Shown here in pieces: positions 8,719-17,583 of a stretch of DNA of 64,000 nucleotides. Both the position numbers and the translations under genes were made by a program. A model generated the notes under the pieces. It saw nothing but the letters and a program-made list of their open reading frames with translations, ran no database searches and had not been told where the DNA came from. Source of the stretch: Aquilonibacter sp963837195 (GTDB taxonomy: Bacteria > Vulcanimicrobiota > Vulcanimicrobiia > Vulcanimicrobiales > Vulcanimicrobiaceae); assembly GCA_963837195.1 (NCBI GenBank), contig CAWIMO010000006.1:434001-498000 (forward strand), read 5' to 3'. Positions within the stretch are counted from its first letter, which is position 1, and each line of letters starts with the position of its first letter.

Positions 8719-9407
8719 TGCAAGACTTCACTGCGTGCATGTTCGCCCGCATACGTGTGATCGCTTTTGATCAGCGCAAACTGCTTGGGTTCGGGCGCGC
8801 GATCGTAGAGCTCGCGCACGCTTGCCGGCGAGACCATCGCGTCGCGGTCCGCGGCAACGTACAACACCGGTCGTCCGGCGAGTTGCGGGATCCAACGATC
8901 GAACCCGGCATCGACGCCCTCGAGGAGGGTGGGCAAGTCCACACCGTCGACGTACGCCGAACGAAAGTCGACCGCGCCGGCCGCGCGCAACGCCGTTAGC
9001 GCGCTCGGCCGTCCGTAGCCGGTCGCGATCGCGACCGTTCCGGCAATCGACGGATCCGCTGCCGCGACGAAGAGCGCTGTAATCGCACCCATACTATGGC
9101 CCAGCACGTAGACCGGTGCGTCGCTTGCGCCACGTGCGCTCGACACCACCGCGGTCATCGCGTCGATGCAGTCGTCGAAGCCGCGCAGCGTACCGCCGCT
9201 GGCGCCCAGTTTATGGCCGGGAAAATCGAAGTTGTAGACGCGGCATCCATGGCTTTGCAAAAAAGCGCACAGGAAATCCAGATTCTGTTTGCTCGACGAA
9301 TAGCCGTGACCGGCAACGATCGTTACGTTGCGCGGTCGCTTCGGTTCGTACACCAGCACCGCGACGCCATTGCGCTGCGCAGCGACGCGGATCAGTTCGA
9401 GAGCCAC
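8688..9407 (-). CDS. Alpha/beta hydrolase
   Basis: 239-residue serine hydrolase. The nucleophile elbow GHSMG, an acid in YVAADRDAMVSP and a late His in IKSDHTYAG form the expected catalytic triad, and the oxyanion region reads VAGHGYSSSKQN. Such proteins act as esterases, lipases or acyl hydrolases; substrate unknown. It overlaps moaE by 16 bp upstream and moeZ by 31 bp downstream, so it is embedded in the cofactor operon. Confidence 0.85.
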   Translation of the reverse strand: MALELIRVAAQRNGVAVLVYEPKRPRNVTIVAGHGYSSSKQNLDFLCAFLQSHGCRVYNFDFPGHKLGASGGTLRGFDDCIDAMTAVVSSARGASDAPVYVLGHSMGAITALFVAAADPSIAGTVAIATGYGRPSALTALRAAGAVDFRSAYVDGVDLPTLLEGVDAGFDRWIPQLAGRPVLYVAADRDAMVSPASVRELYDRAPEPKQFALIKSDHTYAGEHARSEVLQWLNRLHPRV

Positions 9408-9808
9408 TCACCGGTCCCGTCGGCGTAGCGTTCTTTCTTCCAAATCGAGGCGCGCGCTTTGACTTCGTCGATCGCGTAACGGCACGCGTCGAACGCTACC
9501 GCGCGGTGCGGCGCAGCAGTGCACACCGCAACGGCAACCTCGCCGACGCGAAGCTCGCCGATCCGGTGCACGATACCCAGACGCACGCCGGCATACTTCT
9601 CGTTCACCTCGCGCGCGATCGCCGCGAATTCGGCGAGCGCCATTGCCTCGTGTGCCTCGTAGGTCAAGCCGCTCACCGGACGCCCGTCGCCGGCACGCTC
9701 GCGCACCACACCCAGAAAGATGACAACGCCCCCGCAGGTTTCGCTCCACACGGCAGCTTCCAGGGTGCGCGGATCGATCGGGTCACGAACGATCGCAAAG
9801 AGCGGCAC
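9392..9808 (-). CDS. moaE: Molybdopterin synthase catalytic subunit
   Basis: Large subunit of molybdopterin synthase, which converts cyclic pyranopterin monophosphate to molybdopterin using sulfur from MoaD. Family features are GGVVIFLGVVRER near the N terminus, the LTYEAHEAMA segment, HRIGELRVGEVAV, and the catalytic lysines in DEVKARASIWKKE. GTG 9808 gives 138 residues of normal length and lies 14 bp after the moaD stop; the longer open frame upstream shadows moaD. Confidence 0.93.
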   Translation of the reverse strand: MPLFAIVRDPIDPRTLEAAVWSETCGGVVIFLGVVRERAGDGRPVSGLTYEAHEAMALAEFAAIAREVNEKYAGVRLGIVHRIGELRVGEVAVAVCTAAPHRAVAFDACRYAIDEVKARASIWKKERYADGTGEWLSN

Positions 9809-9822
9809 GGCCGGCCGATTCG

Positions 9823-10089
9823 CTAACCGCCGCCGACCGGCGGCAACAGCGCGATCTCGTCGCCGTCGGCAACGCATTCATCGAGCAGGGCAGCGACCCG
9901 CCCATTGCGGGCAATGCGGGTGGACGGCGCGAGCGCGTCGACCTTCCGATTGCGCGCGCGCAACGCGTCCCAACAGTCGACCAACGTCGCGCCGTCGGGC
10001 AGCACTAATTCGAATTCGCTTTCGCCGAGCAATTCGCGCATCCGCGCAAAAGCACGCACGCGAACCGTCACGGTGGTGAGCTGTGACAC
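9823..10089 (-). CDS. moaD: Molybdopterin synthase sulfur-carrier subunit
   Basis: Small ubiquitin-like protein of 88 residues that carries sulfur as a C-terminal thiocarboxylate. It has the family start (VRVRAFARMRELLG), the late DGDEIALLPPVGGG segment and the essential terminal Gly-Gly (here GGG). It directly precedes moaE, its partner in the synthase complex, and the MoeZ-like activator is two genes further on. Confidence 0.93.
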   Translation of the reverse strand: MSQLTTVTVRVRAFARMRELLGESEFELVLPDGATLVDCWDALRARNRKVDALAPSTRIARNGRVAALLDECVADGDEIALLPPVGGG

Positions 10090-10092
10090 TAC

Positions 10093-10350
10093 CTAAAACC
10101 CTCCGATGTCGCCCGTGTATCCATGCTCCGCGAGCCAGGCGCGCGCCTGCGCGTGCTCGGCAAGCATATCGAGACGATTGCAGATGAGCTTGTGGAGCAT
10201 CACTTCCCAAAAGTGCTGATCCTTGTCATACACCTCAGCGGGGACTTGATTTTCGCTCCGAGCGAACTCCCGCAACGCCTGCCAATCGCGATCGCCCAGG
10301 ATCTTGCGGAGCCGCGCTTCGTAGTCCGGGGTGGGCGCGCCTTGCATCAT
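10093..10350 (-). CDS. Small conserved-looking protein of unknown function
   Basis: 85 residues, soluble, acidic and probably helical, with no signal or membrane segment. I do not recognise a family. It overlaps the HAD gene by 4 bp upstream and ends 3 bp before moaD, so it is translated as part of the operon. The dense W, H and Y content (FWEVMLHKL, ARAWLAEHGYTG) makes it look like a real protein rather than chance coding. Confidence 0.65.
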   Translation of the reverse strand: MMQGAPTPDYEARLRKILGDRDWQALREFARSENQVPAEVYDKDQHFWEVMLHKLICNRLDMLAEHAQARAWLAEHGYTGDIGGF

Positions 10351-11165
10351 GCGCTGCGCCGCTCTCCCTCACGCGGCTCGAATACGAAGCGCTCCAGCGC
10401 GCGAGCGACGCCGTCCTCGTCGTTGCCGGCCGTGACGTAGGGCGCTGCATCGATGACTTCGGGCAGCGCGTTGCCCATCGCCACGCCGATCCCCGCCCAG
10501 CGCAGCATCGGCACGTCATTGCGCGAGTCGCCGACCGCCATCACCTCATCAGCGCCGATCGACAGGTCGTCGCACAACTGCGCAAGCGCGCGTTCCTTCG
10601 TCGCGTCTTCGCTCGTGATTGCCAGTTCTTCGAAGTTGCCCCACGTTTCGAATTTGAAGTGGACCGGTAGCCCGGCAAAGTGCGAGCTGATCGCATCGAC
10701 CGCGTCGTGACCGAAGAACCGGATGAACGTCGAGTCTTGTTCGGCGAGCGGGATCAAGTCGGGGACGTCGACCCAAAGCGGACCGACCATGTCCTCCATG
10801 TGACGGCGTGCGCCGGCAATGCGATGGAAATGCTCGCCGGTATACACGGCCGTATCGAGCCCGTGCGCCTGCGCGAACTCGATGAGCGCGGTCGCGTACT
10901 CGCGCGGGATTGCGATGTGGCGTCGCTCCCGTCCGCTCGGACAGTCCTTGGTGAGTGCTCCGTGCGCGCAGATGATTGGATCGGTGAGCCCGAGCTCGCG
11001 GCCAAAGGCGAGCGGGGCGTCGGCACCTCGTCCAGTGATGATAACGATATGGAGGCCGAGCGCCTGCGCATGCTTGATGGCGGCGCGGTTCGTGGGCGAG
11101 ATACCTTCCGAAGAGTCGAGGAGCGTGCCGTCGAGATCGAGGGCGACGAGACGGATACTTGGCAC
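10347..11165 (-). CDS. Cof-type HAD-superfamily phosphatase
   Basis: 272-residue haloacid-dehalogenase phosphatase. Motif I is LDLDGTLLD, motif II is in VIITGRGAD, and motifs III/IV include the Lys of ATKERAL and GDSRNDVPML; a C2-type cap lies between. These enzymes dephosphorylate sugar phosphates or cofactors such as FMN and PLP. GTG 11165 starts the protein just before motif I; a longer open frame has no homologous look. First gene of the ten-gene minus-strand run, so its promoter should lie in 11166-11356. Confidence 0.85.
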   Translation of the reverse strand: MPSIRLVALDLDGTLLDSSEGISPTNRAAIKHAQALGLHIVIITGRGADAPLAFGRELGLTDPIICAHGALTKDCPSGRERRHIAIPREYATALIEFAQAHGLDTAVYTGEHFHRIAGARRHMEDMVGPLWVDVPDLIPLAEQDSTFIRFFGHDAVDAISSHFAGLPVHFKFETWGNFEELAITSEDATKERALAQLCDDLSIGADEVMAVGDSRNDVPMLRWAGIGVAMGNALPEVIDAAPYVTAGNDEDGVARALERFVFEPREGERRSA

Positions 11166-11356
11166 TCCCCAAGCATAACGCGAGGCGTCAACTGGTCCAG
11201 GGCCGAAGGCGCCCTCTCCCCCGGGACGGGTGGGCAGGCAGTGCAACCAGCCGACCGGGGTACGCGTTACGAATGAAGGACCATGCGACGCAGATATATC
11301 GCCTTTAGCCGCTCAAAAATTCCCGACCCCTGTCGACGCTCGGAGTAGTCTTTACC

Positions 11357-12802
11357 ATGCCATGTACGGCTCAAGTGCCGAATCTCACGGCTCGAGAACA
11401 AGCGCAGTTCATCCACGATGCGATCCCGCCGGGGCTCTTCCGGACCGACGACGACAGCGAACGCATCCCATGGCGCGTAAGTCCCGAGCCGTTTGCATTG
11501 TCGGCCAAGACCATCGCCACCATCGAACAGATCGGCCGCGATCTTCTCGCCTTCTACCGGGCACTCAACAGTCTCTACAATCGTAGCGCACGCGGCACGG
11601 CGCCCGCGTTCATCGCCGAATATCTCGATCGCGGCAAGCCCGAGCACATCGTGCGGCTCGCTCGGCAAAACCGTTTTCGGCAAGATATCCCCGGCGTGAT
11701 TCGACCCGACCTCTTGATGACTGACGGCGGCTTCATCGCCTCGGAGCTCGACAGCGTGCCGGGTGGCATGGGGTTCGTCGGCGCAATGACCGAGGCGTAT
11801 TGCAAAGCCGGCATCGAGTCGATCGGCGGCGCCGACGGCATTCCGCGCGGTTTCGGCGCGATGCTGTCGTACGCGAGCCGCACACCGCATCCGACGGTTG
11901 CCATCGTCGTCTCCGAAGAGTCGCGCGACTATCGCACCGAGCTGGGCTGGCTTGCGCAAGCCGTCAACAAAATCGGCGACGTAAAGGCCTTCGTCTGCGC
12001 ACCGCAAGACGTCATCTTCACCGAGCAGGCACTCTTCGTGCGGCTCGAAGACGGACACGAAGAAAAACTCGACGCAATTTATCGTAACTTCGAGCTCTTC
12101 GATTTGCTCAATGTGCCCAAGCAAGAGCTCATGCTCTATGCCGCGCGCCACAATCGCGTGCTGATGGTACCGCCGCCCAAAGCGACGCTCGAAGAGAAGC
12201 TGTCGTTTGCGCTCTTCCATCATCCGGCGCTCGCCGCGCTGTGGCGTACCGAGCTTGGCAAAGACGGCGCAGCGATCTACCAGCGGCTCTCCGCGCTGTT
12301 CCCGCAAACGTGGGTACTCGATCCGCGCCCGCTGCCACCGCAAGGGATCATCTTTGGACTCGAGATGCGCGGATTGCCGGTGAGCGACTGGCGTGCGCTG
12401 CTCGATCTGGGCAAAGGCGAACGCGACTACGTCGTGAAGCCGTCGGGCTTCTCGGAGCTCGCGTGGGGCTCACGCGGCGTCAAGATCGCCAACGACCTTA
12501 CCAAGGAAGAGTGGACCGCCGCGCTCGAGGAGGGGCTGCGTTCGTTCGATCGGACGCCGTACATCTTGCAGCGCTTCCACAAGAGCAAACGCATCCGCAT
12601 GCCGTATCTCGATCGCAAGGCCGACGAGATCAAGACGTTCGACGGGCGCGCGCGCCTGTGTCCGTACTACTTTGTCACCAGCGAGAGCACGGTGCAGCTC
12701 GGCGGCATTCTCGCAACCGTCGCGCCGGCCGACAAGCGCTTGATCCACGGCATGGTCGACGCGGTCATGGCGCCGTCGTTCGTCAAAGACAACGGCTACT
12801 AG
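11357..12802 (+). CDS. ATP-grasp-like protein of unknown function
   Basis: 481-residue soluble protein. The central GGFIASELDSVPGGMGFVGA resembles the E-x-N/D-S-x-P-G-G loop of circularly permuted ATP-grasp ligases. A later YVVKPSGFSELAWGSRGVKI looks like the ATP-grasp beta strand with a phosphate-binding loop, and RLCPYYFV comes before the end. These suggest an ATP-dependent carboxylate-amine ligase, but the acceptor is unknown. It stands alone on the plus strand; its stop overlaps that of the convergent neighbour by 3 bp. The ATP-grasp reading is by eye and only moderately certain. Confidence 0.6.
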   Translation: MPCTAQVPNLTAREQAQFIHDAIPPGLFRTDDDSERIPWRVSPEPFALSAKTIATIEQIGRDLLAFYRALNSLYNRSARGTAPAFIAEYLDRGKPEHIVRLARQNRFRQDIPGVIRPDLLMTDGGFIASELDSVPGGMGFVGAMTEAYCKAGIESIGGADGIPRGFGAMLSYASRTPHPTVAIVVSEESRDYRTELGWLAQAVNKIGDVKAFVCAPQDVIFTEQALFVRLEDGHEEKLDAIYRNFELFDLLNVPKQELMLYAARHNRVLMVPPPKATLEEKLSFALFHHPALAALWRTELGKDGAAIYQRLSALFPQTWVLDPRPLPPQGIIFGLEMRGLPVSDWRALLDLGKGERDYVVKPSGFSELAWGSRGVKIANDLTKEEWTAALEEGLRSFDRTPYILQRFHKSKRIRMPYLDRKADEIKTFDGRARLCPYYFVTSESTVQLGGILATVAPADKRLIHGMVDAVMAPSFVKDNGY

Positions 12803-13458
12803 CGCTGCCGTGTAACTGTTAATCCCTGCGAGGTCACGTCGATTTCGTCGGGGACGTTCGTCGAGGGATCGTACCAAATCGTGAACGGCGCATCGCCGTT
12901 GAAGACAATCGCGACGTCGCCTGCGGGTACGCTGGCGGGGCGCTGAGCCGTCGCGGTCAGGTCGGGAACGAGCGTGGCCGAACGGCCAAGTTCCGGCACG
13001 ATGACGAGAAACGGTGAATTGTCCCACGCGCGCATTTGCGCCGGTAATGGTAATAGCCCGGCGAACAAGCCGAAATCCGCGACGACGAAGTGCTTGGTGC
13101 TCGCGGCCAAATCGAAGGATGCGCTCTTCCCGTGCACGTCGGTGACGTTGGCGGTCGTGTTCTGAATGTGCGCCGAATCTTTGAGCGGCGATCCGTCCGA
13201 GATCGCGTTCATCTGATAGCTCAGTGGTCCCAAGTCGGCTCCGAGAATCAGCGTGTCGTTTGCACTGGCGGCATTACCGCTCAACGCGCCCTTCACTTGT
13301 TCGTCGATGACCGTCGTGTCGCCGACGCTCTTCACCGTCAGCGTCGACGTCCCGACGCTGGCGCCCGCCAACGTCGCGGTGTACGTGTACGTTCCGGGCG
13401 GAATGTGTGCCGCCGGCGCGGCGGTCGCGACGACGGTCGCGAGCAAAAATCCAACCAT
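12799..13458 (-). CDS. Exported beta-rich protein of unknown function
   Basis: 219 residues with an N-terminal signal peptide (MVGFLLATVVATAAPAA). The rest alternates short beta strands (TYTYTATLAGASVGTSTLTV, VVIDEQVKG-like), reminiscent of DUF3108-type periplasmic or outer-membrane proteins. ATG 13458 is the start that exposes the signal peptide; it lies 8 bp after the aminotransferase stop, so the two are probably co-transcribed. Molecular role unknown. Confidence 0.62.
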   Translation of the reverse strand: MVGFLLATVVATAAPAAHIPPGTYTYTATLAGASVGTSTLTVKSVGDTTVIDEQVKGALSGNAASANDTLILGADLGPLSYQMNAISDGSPLKDSAHIQNTTANVTDVHGKSASFDLAASTKHFVVADFGLFAGLLPLPAQMRAWDNSPFLVIVPELGRSATLVPDLTATAQRPASVPAGDVAIVFNGDAPFTIWYDPSTNVPDEIDVTSQGLTVTRQR

Positions 13459-13466
13459 GGGGTCCC

Positions 13467-14612
13467 CTAAATTGTCAGTGCTCGCGCGTGCTCCGGCACG
13501 AGTCGCAAAAGCGTATCGATCTCGTCGTGCGTGTTGTATCCGTGGGGCGCAACGCGGATTCCGCTCGCGCGCCAGGTGGTAACGACGCCTTCCGATTGCA
13601 GTGCACGTCCTAGCGCGATCGAGTCGACGCCCGGGAGCGTGAACGTCACGATTCCCGACGAGACGCCGGGTCCTCGCAGCGACCGAAGGTTGGCGCCGCA
13701 TGCGAGCAGCCCCTCTGCCAGGTGGTCGGTGAGATCGAGAACATGGGTGCTGATCGCGTCGGTGCCGGCGCGTTCGATAACCCCGATCGACCGATCGAGC
13801 GAGAGCGCCCCCAAGAAATTCGGGGTACCACCCTCGAAGCGCGTGGCGTTTGGCGCGAAAGCCTGGTCGTAGCGCAGAAAGTCCCAAATGTTTGCGACCG
13901 ATCGCCATCCGGGCGCGCCGACGCTCAGTCGATCCAGCAGCTCACTCGCGATCCGCACGAAGCTGACGCCCTGCAACGCAAGCAACCACTTCTGGCCGCC
14001 GCCGAAGAGCACGTCGATGTCGAGCGAGCGCACGTCGAGCCCGAATGCCCCGAGCCCCTGAATCGCATCGACACAGAACAAGGCGCCGCGCTCGTGCGCG
14101 ACCTGCGCTAGCCCCGCCAAATCGTGGCGATAGCCGTCGTCGAACGAGACCCACGAGACCGTGACGACGCGCGTGCGGCCCGTCATCATCGTGCGCAAGA
14201 CATCCGGCGTCATGCGCTCGCGCGACGTGTCGACGAAGTCGATTTCGACGCCGTACCGTCGTAGTGCGAGCCACGGAATCGCGTTCGCCGGAAATTCGTT
14301 GTTGGAAAGGATCACGCGATCGCCGGGCCGCCACTCGATGCCCTGCGCTACGAGATTTGCACCGTCTGTGGTATTCCGTAGAACGGCGATCTCCGCCTCA
14401 CGCGCGCCGATGAAGCGGGCGATATGGTCGCGGTATGCGTGCATCTGCGCCTCGTAGCGCGCGATGCCGACCACGCCTTCATTGGCTTGGGCATCGACGA
14501 ACTCCACCAGCGCGTCGCGCGTTTGTTGCGGCAACACACCGGTCGCGGCGTGATTGAGGTAAACGTACTCTCGGGTTACGGCGAACTCGGAACGGGGAAG
14601 CGGCGTGATCAC
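13467..14612 (-). CDS. Class V aminotransferase (cysteine desulfurase-like)
   Basis: 381-residue PLP enzyme of fold type I. The substrate and phosphate loops read YLNHAATG and NTTDGANLVAQGI, the PLP-contacting Asp is in CVDAIQGLGA, and the Schiff-base Lys is in FGGGQKWLL. It could be a cysteine desulfurase or an isopenicillin-N-epimerase-like protein; no reactive cysteine loop is obvious near the C terminus, so a SufS role is not supported. GTG 14612 overlaps the phoU stop by 4 bp. Confidence 0.82.
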   Translation of the reverse strand: MITPLPRSEFAVTREYVYLNHAATGVLPQQTRDALVEFVDAQANEGVVGIARYEAQMHAYRDHIARFIGAREAEIAVLRNTTDGANLVAQGIEWRPGDRVILSNNEFPANAIPWLALRRYGVEIDFVDTSRERMTPDVLRTMMTGRTRVVTVSWVSFDDGYRHDLAGLAQVAHERGALFCVDAIQGLGAFGLDVRSLDIDVLFGGGQKWLLALQGVSFVRIASELLDRLSVGAPGWRSVANIWDFLRYDQAFAPNATRFEGGTPNFLGALSLDRSIGVIERAGTDAISTHVLDLTDHLAEGLLACGANLRSLRGPGVSSGIVTFTLPGVDSIALGRALQSEGVVTTWRASGIRVAPHGYNTHDEIDTLLRLVPEHARALTI

Positions 14613-15244
14613 TCCGTCCCGATCATATCCTTTGTGTGCCAGGCAATGTTGCCGGCCCGATCGCCGACGCGCTCTAAGGACGCAAGAACGAACAGATACC
14701 GCGTTCCCGAACGGACCAGTTCGGGATCTTGCTGCATCTCTTGCTGCAAAAGCTTGATGCTGCGTTTGTAGAGCTTGTCGACTTCGTCGTCGCGGTCGAT
14801 CACTTCGCTCGCCAGATTTGCATCGCGTTCCGTGTACGCCCGCATCGCGTCGAGCAGCATGCCGTGCGCGACACTTGCAATGCGATCGACTTCAACCCGT
14901 TGCGGACGTAATGATTGATCCGACAGTTTGATCGCGTTCTTGGCGATGTCGACGCCGTAGTCACCCACGCGCTCGAGGTCGGTTGCGATTTCGAGCATGG
15001 CCGCAATCTCGCGTAGCTCACCCGCCACCGGCTGCTGGCGCCAAATCAATTCGATGCAATGAGATTCGATGCGCCGCCGCAACTCGTCAATTGCATCGTC
15101 GCCGGCAACGACACGGGCCGCTGCGGACGCGTCGCGCCGATCGAGCGATTCGACGGCAACGCGAATCGCATCGCCGCAAAGCGCACCCAAGCGCACGACG
15201 TCCAGCCGTGTCGCTTCGAGCGCTTCGTGATAGGCGGTTCGCAC
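14609..15244 (-). CDS. phoU: Phosphate signalling regulator PhoU
   Basis: Cytoplasmic three-helix-bundle repeat protein that links the Pst transporter to the PhoR/PhoB system. Two PhoU repeats are visible; metal-binding motifs appear as ATDLERVGDYGVDIAKNA in the first and LASLERVGDRAGNIAWHT in the second. GTG 15244 gives 211 residues and has GAGGAGG 10 nt upstream; the longer frame is not coding-like. Unusually it sits about 38 kb from pstSCA, in front of the aminotransferase. Confidence 0.93.
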   Translation of the reverse strand: MRTAYHEALEATRLDVVRLGALCGDAIRVAVESLDRRDASAAARVVAGDDAIDELRRRIESHCIELIWRQQPVAGELREIAAMLEIATDLERVGDYGVDIAKNAIKLSDQSLRPQRVEVDRIASVAHGMLLDAMRAYTERDANLASEVIDRDDEVDKLYKRSIKLLQQEMQQDPELVRSGTRYLFVLASLERVGDRAGNIAWHTKDMIGTE

Positions 15245-15351
15245 CTGTACGCGTCCTCCTCGGGCACTAAAGTCTAGCGGAAGTAAGTCTACCGCGAAGC
15301 AGAGAAACCCCCTGCGCTCTTTATCAAACGATAATCTACGGGAGATGACAA

Positions 15352-16206
15352 GTGGATGAAGTTCGGACGGTAGGCGTCTGCGGAGCCGGATTGATGGGCA
15401 ACGGCATCGCGCAGACCTGCGCGGCCGCGGGATTCGACGTGATCTTGATGGAGGTGGCCGAGGAGCCGCTGCAACGCGGCGTCGCGAATATCGCGAAATC
15501 ACTCGATAAATTCGTGGAAAAAGGGAAGCTGGCGCAAGCCGAGCGCGATGCCACCGTGGCGCGCATCAAAGCGACGACCAAGGTCGCCGACTTGGCCGGA
15601 TGCGACCTCGTCATCGAAGCCATCGTCGAAAACGTCGACATCAAGGCCAAGCTGTTCGCCGCGCTCGATGACCTGCTCGCGCCCCATGCAATAATCTGCA
15701 CCAACACCTCGAGCCTATGCGTGATCGAGCTGGCCGCCAAAACCAAGCGCCCGAACCGCTTCGCCGGCCTGCACTTCTTCAATCCCGTACCGATCATGAA
15801 GCTGGTCGAGGTCGTCAAGACCATTGCCACCACGCAGGACGTGATCGACGCCCTTTTTGCCTTCGCGAAAAAGCTCGGCAAAGAGCCCATCTTGGCCCAA
15901 GATACGCCCGGCTTCGTCGTCAACCGGCTGCTGATTCCGTACCTGCTCTACGCGATTCGCTGTTACGAGGGCGGCCTCGCGAGCAAAGAAGACATCGACA
16001 AGGGCATGAAGCTCGGGTGCGGTTATCCGATGGGGCCGTTGGAATTGCTCGATTTCGTCGGGCTGGATACGACCTACTACATCGCGCAGATCATGTACGA
16101 CGAGTTCAAGGATCCGATCATGGCCGCGCCGCCGCTACTCAAACGGATGGTGCTCGCCGGGCGCTACGGCCGCAAGAACGGAAAGGGGTTCTATGACTAC
16201 CAGTGA
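15352..16206 (+). CDS. hbd: 3-hydroxyacyl-CoA (3-hydroxybutyryl-CoA) dehydrogenase
   Basis: NAD(P)-dependent oxidoreductase of 284 residues that interconverts 3-hydroxybutyryl-CoA and acetoacetyl-CoA. The Rossmann motif GVCGAGLMGNGIA starts the protein, the catalytic His is in GLHFFNPVPIMKLVE, and the C-terminal domain ends GRYGRKNGKGFYDY as in single-domain HBD enzymes. The start is GTG. It overlaps the enoyl-CoA hydratase gene by 14 bp, and the thiolase lies close by on the other strand, together making a short-chain acyl-CoA module. Confidence 0.93.
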   Translation: MDEVRTVGVCGAGLMGNGIAQTCAAAGFDVILMEVAEEPLQRGVANIAKSLDKFVEKGKLAQAERDATVARIKATTKVADLAGCDLVIEAIVENVDIKAKLFAALDDLLAPHAIICTNTSSLCVIELAAKTKRPNRFAGLHFFNPVPIMKLVEVVKTIATTQDVIDALFAFAKKLGKEPILAQDTPGFVVNRLLIPYLLYAIRCYEGGLASKEDIDKGMKLGCGYPMGPLELLDFVGLDTTYYIAQIMYDEFKDPIMAAPPLLKRMVLAGRYGRKNGKGFYDYQ

Positions 16207-16994
16207 GTCGATCTTCGAGAACATCCTGGTGGACAAGGAGGGCGCGATCGGCATCGTCACGCTCAACCGCCCAAGCGTTCTCAATGCGCTCAACACCAAG
16301 CTGCTCGGTGAGCTCTCGTTCGCGCTATTGGAACTCGAACGCAACGCCGATATCCGCGCCATCGTGATGACCGGGGCCGGCGAAAAAGCGTTTGCGGCCG
16401 GTGCCGACATCGGCGAACTCAACGCCTTGGGCAGCGCGGGCGCCGGCGCGGATCAGGCACGCATGGGGCAATCGATCACGCGACAGATCGAGCGTTTGCG
16501 CACGCCGGTGATCATGGCGGTCAACGGCTTCGCGCTCGGCGGCGGCTGCGAGATCGCGATGTCGGGCGACATCCGGATCGCAAGCGAAAATGCAAAATTC
16601 GGCCAGCCGGAAGTGAACCTAGGTCTGATTCCCGGCTACGGTGGATCACAACGGACGACGCGGCTCGTAGGTAAGGGCATGGCGATGTTGATCTGTCTGA
16701 CCGGCGAGATGATCGACGCGCGCGAAGCGCTGCGCGCGGGCTTGGTGGAAAAGGTCGTGCCGCTCGCGGACCTGATGACCGAAGCCAAACGCATCGGCAA
16801 CGCTGATTGCCGCCAAGGCGCCGCTCGCGATCGCCGCCTGCAAACGCGCAATCAACAACGGCGCGCATCTCTCGATCGACGACGCGCTCGAACTCGAAGC
16901 CCTCGAATTCGGCACGGTGGTCGACACCGAAGACTTCAAAGAAGGCACCAGCGCGTTTCTCGAAAAGCGCAAGCCGGTCTGGAAAGGCGTGTAA
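16193..16994 (+). pseudogene. Enoyl-CoA hydratase with a single-base frameshift
   Basis: Crotonase-family hydratase for the step between HBD and acyl-CoA dehydrogenation. The first 201 codons are normal: oxyanion segment AFAAGADIGEL, GGGCEIAMSGD and the catalytic glutamate in FGQPEVNLGLIPGYGG. After EAKRI the annotated frame runs into basic nonsense. Ignoring one G at 16796-16797 restores ATLIAAKAPLAIAACKRAIN, then EGTSAFLEKRKPVWKGV and a stop at 16994, the expected family C terminus (about 266 residues). As written the protein would end at 17017 with a wrong tail. This is either a real mutation or a consensus error. Confidence 0.85.
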
Positions 16995-16996
16995 CA

Positions 16997-17022
16997 GCTT
17001 CGCTACGCTCGGGATGACAAGT
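16997..17022 (-). repeat. Dispersed intergenic repeat, copy 1 (inverted)
   Basis: The 32-bp gap between the convergent hydratase and TlpA-like genes is mostly a reverse-strand copy of the TTGTCATCCCGAGCGTAGCG repeat that recurs near 52490, 58490 and 60550. All copies are intergenic and abut gene 3' ends. Confidence 0.75.
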
Positions 17023-17025
17023 TCG

Positions 17026-17583
17026 TTACTGCAGCGTCTTCTGTGCGTTGGCCATTGCAAGTTCGATCGCGGGATTGAAGCCCGACCACGTCGCGCGGAT
17101 GCGCCCTTGCGGATCGATCACCACGATCGTCGGGAAGCCTTCGACTTGAAAAAATCCCTGCGAACTGCTGGTCGGGTCGAGCACCACGTCTTTGAGATGC
17201 AGGCGCCGCGCGTAATACGTTGCGACCTTCGCCGGCTCGCCGACGTCGATCGGCACGACCGCGGCGTTTGGATGGGCTTTCGCGTACTGCAACACGAGCG
17301 GTGCTTCCAGCCGGCACGGTTCGCACCACGACGCGTAAAAGTCGAGGAAGAGCACGCGTCCACGATCGTCGCTGACGTGAAAGGTGCCACCATCGAGCTT
17401 GGGATACGCGATGCGCGGCGCCGGATACGCGCGTGCAACGTCGAGTGCGCGCGGCGCGAAAAATATCTTCCACGCGACGAAAGCAACGAAACCCAGAGCG
17501 AGAACGTCAGCGACGCGCCCCCACTTATTCGACCAAAAGAACCGCCGCGATGCCCTGTCCTCCGCCAATGCACGCCGATGCAA
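17026..17583 (-). CDS. TlpA/ResA-like thiol-disulfide oxidoreductase
   Basis: 185 residues: a basic N terminus, one membrane anchor at about 26-42, then a thioredoxin fold facing the periplasm. The redox motif is C87-E-P-C90 in DFYASWCEPCRLEAP and the cis-Pro loop is GFPTIVV. Such proteins reduce apocytochrome or other periplasmic disulfides. The ATG lies 59 bp inside the thiolase gene; no better in-frame start follows, so the overlap is kept. A CTG nearer the TM segment is possible but less likely. Confidence 0.87.
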   Translation of the reverse strand: MHRRALAEDRASRRFFWSNKWGRVADVLALGFVAFVAWKIFFAPRALDVARAYPAPRIAYPKLDGGTFHVSDDRGRVLFLDFYASWCEPCRLEAPLVLQYAKAHPNAAVVPIDVGEPAKVATYYARRLHLKDVVLDPTSSSQGFFQVEGFPTIVVIDPQGRIRATWSGFNPAIELAMANAQKTLQ

